This document shows, one piece after another, positions 29,745 through 34,830 of a stretch of 34,830 nt of DNA. The stretch is from Thermoanaerobaculia bacterium (GTDB lineage Bacteria > Acidobacteriota > Thermoanaerobaculia > Gp7-AA8). Location: contig JAMPYE010000004.1 in the NCBI GenBank assembly GCA_023700825.1, positions 1 through 34,830 of the forward strand. Direction: 5' to 3'. Within the stretch, counting starts at the first letter, position 1. Each line of letters begins with the position of its first letter. The notes under the pieces were generated by a model. That model was not told where the DNA came from. It was given only the letters and a program-made list of their open reading frames with translations, and searched no databases. The position numbers and the translations under genes were made by a program.

Positions 29745-30338
29745 TTATCGCGGCACGGCCTCAACCTTCTTCGTCAGCTCGTTCAGAAGCCACGCCTTCG
29801 CCATCCTCCAGTCGCGTTTTACTGTTTCGGTGGAAACGCCGAGGACCTCGGCCGTCTCTTCGATGTTCAGCCCGCCGAAGTAGCGCAATTCGACCACGCG
29901 GCTCTTGCGCGCGTCGACCCGCGTGAGAGCATCGAGTGCCTCGTCGAGCGCGAGCACTTCGACGCCGTGCTCCTCCGCGGCGATCACGGCCTCGTCGAGC
30001 GCGACGCGCAGCGCGCCTCCTCCGCGTTTCGAGACTGCGCGCCGCCGCGCGTGGTCGACGACGATTCGCCGCATGACCTGCGAGCAAAGCGCGAAGAAAT
30101 GCACGCGGTTTTCGCAGCGAATGCCGCCGGCTCGCACGAGCTTGAGGTACGCCTCGTTCGCAAGGGCGGCCGATTCGAGGCTCCCGTCAGCCCTGCGGAG
30201 CGCGAGATGCTGGTGGGCGATCCGCCGGAGCTTCGGATACAGCAACTCCATCAGGCAGTTCAGCGCCGTCGCATCGCCGTCGTTCCAGGCGGCGAGCATC
30301 GCCGTGATGTCGTGCGGCTCCTGCTTCACGAGCAACAC
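29745..30338 (-). CDS. ECF-type RNA polymerase sigma factor
   Basis: Sigma-70 regions 2 and 4: LNCLMELLYPKLRRIAHQHLALRR...ALANEAYLKLVRA...VELRYFGGLNIEETAEVLGVSTETVKRDWRMAKAWL. Confidence 0.93.
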   Translation of the reverse strand: MLLVKQEPHDITAMLAAWNDGDATALNCLMELLYPKLRRIAHQHLALRRADGSLESAALANEAYLKLVRAGGIRCENRVHFFALCSQVMRRIVVDHARRRAVSKRGGGALRVALDEAVIAAEEHGVEVLALDEALDALTRVDARKSRVVELRYFGGLNIEETAEVLGVSTETVKRDWRMAKAWLLNELTKKVEAVPR

Positions 30339-30419
30339 CCGTCAGAAGATCATACGCCATTAACCATTTCTGCCCCCGTTCGCGGAGTACAGGACAGAGC
30401 ACTCTCGAGGAGGTTTCCC

Positions 30420-31700
30420 ATGAGACTCCGAACGCTTCTGTCGCTCTTCATCGCAATCTGCGCGCCTGCGGTCTTTGCCCAGACCATCACGATCGGGAAC
30501 GTCTACACTCCGCAGACCGGCTTTGCGATCGGTCCCGTTGATGGCATCACCTTCGTGGACCTCGTCCACCCGGCGACCGCCTCCGGAGCGCTGGTTCAGG
30601 CGAGCTTTGCTTATCCGTGCTGGGCTGAGGAGTGCCCCGGCGCCGCCAAGATCAAGTTTTTCCGCCAGGTCGGCAGCAATCTCAGGATGATCGCGGAGCG
30701 CGGGCCTTTCAATGCGCCCCTGACCGACAACCAGATCTTCGAGCTCTCGCCTCCGGTGCAGGTCCTCGAAGGAGACCTGATCGGCGTCGCAGAAATGGTC
30801 TCGAAGGCCGACTGCGGTGGCAGTTTTCAGCTGGCGCCCCCCTCGGAGGGGCGGTATCTGGCGTTTTCAAACGACGTCATGGGCGAGGTACGAATGTCGG
30901 CCGGAAAGTACGCAACCGGAACGCTCGTCGTCTCCGCTTCGGGAACACCCGGCAGCGAGTACGCGGCGCGCATCATGCCGGTCGTCGGCTCCGCAGCCGG
31001 TGGCTATGGATCGCAGTGGAGCACCTCCGTCCAGCTGCTGAATCCGAATTCCGTCGCCACGACGGGGAAGCTGGTCTTTCGCTCCGCGGGCGTTCCCGCA
31101 TCGTCGAGCGACCCGAGCATCCCGTACTCACTCGAACCCGGGGCGACGGAGACGATTCCCGACATCGCTGCCGCGTTCGGAAGGGGAGGGCTCGGCAGCC
31201 TCGATGTGGTTACCCGCTACGGCGACGGCGTCCCGCCCGTCGTCGTCGCTTACATCTTCAGCGCGCACGACGACGGCGGCGTGTTCGGCATGACCGAATA
31301 CGCGGTCGATTTGACCGAGCGTTCGAGCCAATACCCGACGTCGACGGGAACGCGCATCGGAAGCTGGGTTCTCGACGACGCCGTCACGGGCTATCTGATC
31401 GCGCCACGCTCGGCAACGGAGTCGCGATTCAACATCGGCGTGCGGACACTGGCGCCGGGCGCATCGATCACCGCAACGCTCCGGAGTTCGACCGGCGCGC
31501 CTGTGCTGACGGTCACCCGCGAATTTCCGCCCGACTATTTCCAGCAATTCTCAGCAGGTGAATTCTTCGGCATGTCCCTCGCCGGAGGAGAATCGATCGT
31601 GCTGACCGTGGTCAGGGGCTCGGCGATCGTGTACGGCTGCGCAGTCGATAACCTGACGAACGATCCGGCGATCTTCTACGCGTACGGCGTAACGCCGTAG
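30420..31700 (+). CDS. Secreted hypothetical protein
   Basis: Signal peptide MRLRTLLSLFIAICAPAVFAQ; RBS-like gaggagg upstream; 426 aa beta-rich. Confidence 0.8.
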   Translation: MRLRTLLSLFIAICAPAVFAQTITIGNVYTPQTGFAIGPVDGITFVDLVHPATASGALVQASFAYPCWAEECPGAAKIKFFRQVGSNLRMIAERGPFNAPLTDNQIFELSPPVQVLEGDLIGVAEMVSKADCGGSFQLAPPSEGRYLAFSNDVMGEVRMSAGKYATGTLVVSASGTPGSEYAARIMPVVGSAAGGYGSQWSTSVQLLNPNSVATTGKLVFRSAGVPASSSDPSIPYSLEPGATETIPDIAAAFGRGGLGSLDVVTRYGDGVPPVVVAYIFSAHDDGGVFGMTEYAVDLTERSSQYPTSTGTRIGSWVLDDAVTGYLIAPRSATESRFNIGVRTLAPGASITATLRSSTGAPVLTVTREFPPDYFQQFSAGEFFGMSLAGGESIVLTVVRGSAIVYGCAVDNLTNDPAIFYAYGVTP

Positions 31701-31734
31701 CGAATCGCGGTGGACGCTGAACGGCGACCGCCGG

Positions 31735-34233
31735 CTACTTCACGATCGCGAGCCGACGCAGCAGATCCTGGAATCGGGGATCGGCGCGCAGCGGTGCGAA
31801 CGCGCGCATCGCGGCGATGTGAGGCAGCTGGCTGTCCCGCTCGCGAAAACCGGTTTCCATCCATTCGAGCGCGCGATCGACGTCACCGAGGCCGGCGAGA
31901 GGCCAGAACCTCGCTCCCGCAGCGACGTAACGCTGATGCGACAGCGCCTCGAGCTCGTCCAGGACCGCGATCGCCTCGGATCGCCGTCCAGCCTTTGCGA
32001 GCGCGTACCCCATCCACCCGCGCACGATCGGGAGATCCGGGGCGAGGGATTCTCCCTTGCGCGCGAGTTCTACCGCCTCCAGGCAGTTGCCCTCGTCACA
32101 CTGCACGACGGCCGAGAGCGACCACGGCAGGAAGAAATCGGCGTCGAGCTCGATCGACTTCCGAAGTAGCTGCTTGCCCGCTTCATCCTGGTCGAGCTGA
32201 CAGACGAAGAACCCCGTGATGGCGAGGTTCCAGGGTGAAACGGGGTCGAGTTGCACGGCGCGCTGAAGCTCCACCAGTGCCTCGTTACTGCGGCGCAGGT
32301 CGGCGAGCAACATCCCGCAGTGGAAGTGAGCCATCGCGCAGCTGGGATTGAGCTGTATGGCACGTCGCAACTCGCGCTCGGCGCCCACGGGATCGCGATC
32401 GTGCCAGAAGAGAACGCGCGCCAGCGACACGTGCGGCTCGGCGAGGCTCTCGTCCAGCTCGAGCGCCCTCAGCGCTGACGCGCGGGCCTTGGGCGCGATC
32501 TCCGGTGGCGGGATCAGCTCCATCGCCGCGCCGAACAGCATGCACTGCGCGTCCGCGATGCCGGCGTGGGCGAGGGCGTTCTCCGGATCGATCTCGATCG
32601 CGCGCCTGAAGTGCTCGATGCTCCGTTCTGGATGGACGCGTCCCCAGTGATACCGTCCGCGGATGTAGGATTCGTGCGATTCGACGTTGACGGGACGGAC
32701 GCGCGCGAGGCTCGCACGTTCCTGTGGCGTCACTTCGACCTGGATCTCGTCCGTGATGGCCCGCGCAACTTCGCCCTGCAGCGCGAGCACGTCGCGCAGA
32801 TCGCGCTCGTAGGTCCGCGCCCAGAGATGACGATCGGTCTGCGCGTGGATCAACTGCGCCGTGATGCGAACGCGGTTGTCGTATCGCGTTACCGAGCCCT
32901 CGATGATCCCGTCGACTCCCAGGTCCCTCCCGATCTCGGGTACGGACTTCGTCGTGCCTTTGTAGCGCATGACCGATGTCCGGGAGATCACGCGCAACGC
33001 GCGAATCTGCGAGAGTTCCGTGATCAGCGCCTCGGTCATTCCGTCGGCGAAATACTCCTGGTCGGAGTCGCCGGTGAGATTCGCCATTGGAAGCACCGCG
33101 AGCGCCCGGATGCGCATGACGGCGCCGCGCCGCTCCTTGCTCCCTGCCGAAGCGGCGCGCTGACCGGAGCGTCGCGAAGTCGCCCGATTCAGCTCCTGAA
33201 GCGTCGCCCGCGCCTCTGCGATGTCGTTCAAGCGTCGGTCCGCGTCCTTCTCGAGACAGCGCTGCAGGAGCTCGCGCAACCTCGCGGGTGTTCGCCGCGG
33301 GAGGGCGTGCCAGTCCGGCTCCCGGTCCAGTACGGCCGTGATGGTCTCCGTCAGGCTTCCGCACTCGAAGGCGCGTCTTCCGGCAAGCAGCTCGTACAAC
33401 ACGCATCCGAACGCCCAGATGTCGGTTCGTTGATCGAGTGCCTTGCCTAACGCCTGCTCGGGGCTCATGTAGCCGGGTGTGCCGAGAATCTGCCCGGTGT
33501 TCGTCCCGGACGCGCCGGGCGCCGCGCGCGCCGCCAGCTCGGGCTTTGCCTCGGCTCCCCAGATCGTTTTCGCGAGCCCGAAATCGAGAACCTTCACCGT
33601 GCCCTGGGCCGTGACCATGAGGTTCGCGGGTTTGAGATCGCGATGGATGATCCCGTGCTCGTGAGCGCCCTGCAGCGCGTCCGCGATCTGGACGGCGTAG
33701 TCCAGCGCCGTCGCGAGTGGAAACGGCCCGCGCAGCGTTTGTCCCTCGACGAGCTCCAGTACGAGGTAGTCGCTTTCGGGCGCCTCTTCGAGTCCGTAGA
33801 TCGCCGCGATGTGCGGATGGTTCAGCGCCGCGAGCGTGCGTGCCTCGCGGCGGAAGCGCGCGAGCCGCTCGGGATCGCTGGCGAGCTCGGGAGCCAGTGT
33901 CTTGATCGCGACGTCGCGATCGAGTTTGTCGTCGTGCGCGCGGTAGACCTGGCCCATGCCTCCGGCACCGATCAGCGACATCACGCGATACGGTCCCAGT
34001 TGCCGGCCTACGAGCGAGGCACGCGCCTTCGTGGTCCCGGCGGCATCCTTCAGCAGCGGATGCTCGAGGAAGCTGCCGGCCTGCGCGTCCCCTGCTATGA
34101 GCGCCTCGACCTCTCTCCGCAACTCGAAGTTGTCGCCGCACACTTCATCCAGGAACGACCGGCGCTCCTCCGGCGCGCGCTCGAGCGCAGCGTGAAAGAC
34201 GTCCTCGGCCCGCGCCCAGAGCTCCAGTTTCAT
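31735..34233 (-). CDS. Serine/threonine protein kinase with TolB-like domain and TPRs
   Basis: [85 protein letters not shown]-terminus. Confidence 0.95.
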   Translation of the reverse strand: MKLELWARAEDVFHAALERAPEERRSFLDEVCGDNFELRREVEALIAGDAQAGSFLEHPLLKDAAGTTKARASLVGRQLGPYRVMSLIGAGGMGQVYRAHDDKLDRDVAIKTLAPELASDPERLARFRREARTLAALNHPHIAAIYGLEEAPESDYLVLELVEGQTLRGPFPLATALDYAVQIADALQGAHEHGIIHRDLKPANLMVTAQGTVKVLDFGLAKTIWGAEAKPELAARAAPGASGTNTGQILGTPGYMSPEQALGKALDQRTDIWAFGCVLYELLAGRRAFECGSLTETITAVLDREPDWHALPRRTPARLRELLQRCLEKDADRRLNDIAEARATLQELNRATSRRSGQRAASAGSKERRGAVMRIRALAVLPMANLTGDSDQEYFADGMTEALITELSQIRALRVISRTSVMRYKGTTKSVPEIGRDLGVDGIIEGSVTRYDNRVRITAQLIHAQTDRHLWARTYERDLRDVLALQGEVARAITDEIQVEVTPQERASLARVRPVNVESHESYIRGRYHWGRVHPERSIEHFRRAIEIDPENALAHAGIADAQCMLFGAAMELIPPPEIAPKARASALRALELDESLAEPHVSLARVLFWHDRDPVGAERELRRAIQLNPSCAMAHFHCGMLLADLRRSNEALVELQRAVQLDPVSPWNLAITGFFVCQLDQDEAGKQLLRKSIELDADFFLPWSLSAVVQCDEGNCLEAVELARKGESLAPDLPIVRGWMGYALAKAGRRSEAIAVLDELEALSHQRYVAAGARFWPLAGLGDVDRALEWMETGFRERDSQLPHIAAMRAFAPLRADPRFQDLLRRLAIVK

Positions 34234-34411
34234 GGCGACCTTGCGCCCGCACCCCGACCGAAGCTCAGCAGAGGCGGACGCTCCATTGACGAAAACATAG
34301 GTTCCTTGCGAACGGGTGGCAACGCGGGATTCCGATCAAACGTGGAGGCTGAGGTCACACCTCCAAAGGTTTCTCAACACGCTGCGCGAATCCGGGAGGA
34401 TGCGGGAAGAT

Positions 34412-34598
34412 GGGGTCAAAGCTTCGGTCTTCTGAATTCTGCGATTAGTAGACTGCATCGCCGGTTGCGGACGTTTCGTGCCGGGCAGGTCGGCGACCGA
34501 CCCGACGTCGGGGCGAAGTGATTCACTCGCAAGCCATTGAAGAATCGAGCCTTCGATCTCGAGCGTTCATGTCTGCAGAAGAACGAAGCTCTGACCCC
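34412..34598. repeat. 187-nt dispersed element, copy 2, with 15-bp terminal inverted repeats
   Basis: GGGGTCAAAGCTTCG ... CGAAGCTCTGACCCC (1 mismatch). Confidence 0.7.
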
Positions 34599-34830
34599 AC
34601 GCTCCCGCCTACGACCGTCCCGTCAAGCGCCAGGTTCTCGACGGAACGACGCCTCTCGTGGACGAGCGATTCGCCTACGACAAGAATGGCGAGCTGGCCT
34701 ACGAGATGCGCCGACAGTCGCCGCTCGGGCTCGTCGAGACGTTCCACGAGTTCGACGAGATGGGCCGTCCGGTGAAGTCGAGCCTCACGCAGGCGAGCGT
34801 CGAGGGCGTGCTTTCGACGATCGTCTCGAA
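34595..34830 (+). pseudogene. 5'-truncated Rhs/YD-repeat protein fragment running off the window
   Basis: AYDRPVKRQVLDGTTPLVDERFAYDKNGELAYEMRRQSPLGLVETFHEFDEMGRPVKSSLTQASVEGVLSTIVS; in-frame TGA at 34592-34594 immediately upstream, no ATG start. Confidence 0.65.

Noticed and set aside
32285-34141. 618-aa minus ORF overlapping the second kinase
   Set aside because: Arg-rich alternate frame of the well-supported kinase CDS.

Overview
GC-rich bacterial chromosomal window. Gene content and style (TolB-like/TPR Ser/Thr kinases, ECF sigma factor, DUF2911, DUF3187, GspG-like pilin) suggest an Acidobacteriota-type lineage; this is inference. About 30 protein-coding genes are supportable. They include BrkB/YihY, an RRM protein, HflKC, a DnaJ-domain protein, a KdpDE-like two-component system divergent from a Kup K+ transporter, a zinc-ribbon/GspG-pseudopilin fusion, LysE, two TolB-like/TPR Ser/Thr kinases, SseA, DUF3187, GNAT, a P-loop kinase, DUF2911, AraC, AKR, ADH, a RibD_C reductase, a Tat-type molybdenum hydroxylase cluster (S-L-M), an ECF sigma factor, a secreted protein and a truncated Rhs/YD-repeat fragment. 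No tRNA, rRNA or CRISPR was seen. The most notable signals are: (1) an in-frame TAG inside the first complete gene, followed by a coding-like continuation; (2) an internal GspG-like pilin domain fused behind a zinc ribbon and multiple TM helices, without the canonical prepilin leader; (3) two diverged copies of an exactly 187-nt element, one abutting a 5'-truncated Rhs remnant; (4) a large nested inverted-repeat element at about 22.78-23.05 kb and other interspersed palindromic repeats; (5) an 11-bp-spaced direct repeat between kdpDE-like genes and kup. Nothing here is a clear-cut new defence or biosynthetic system.
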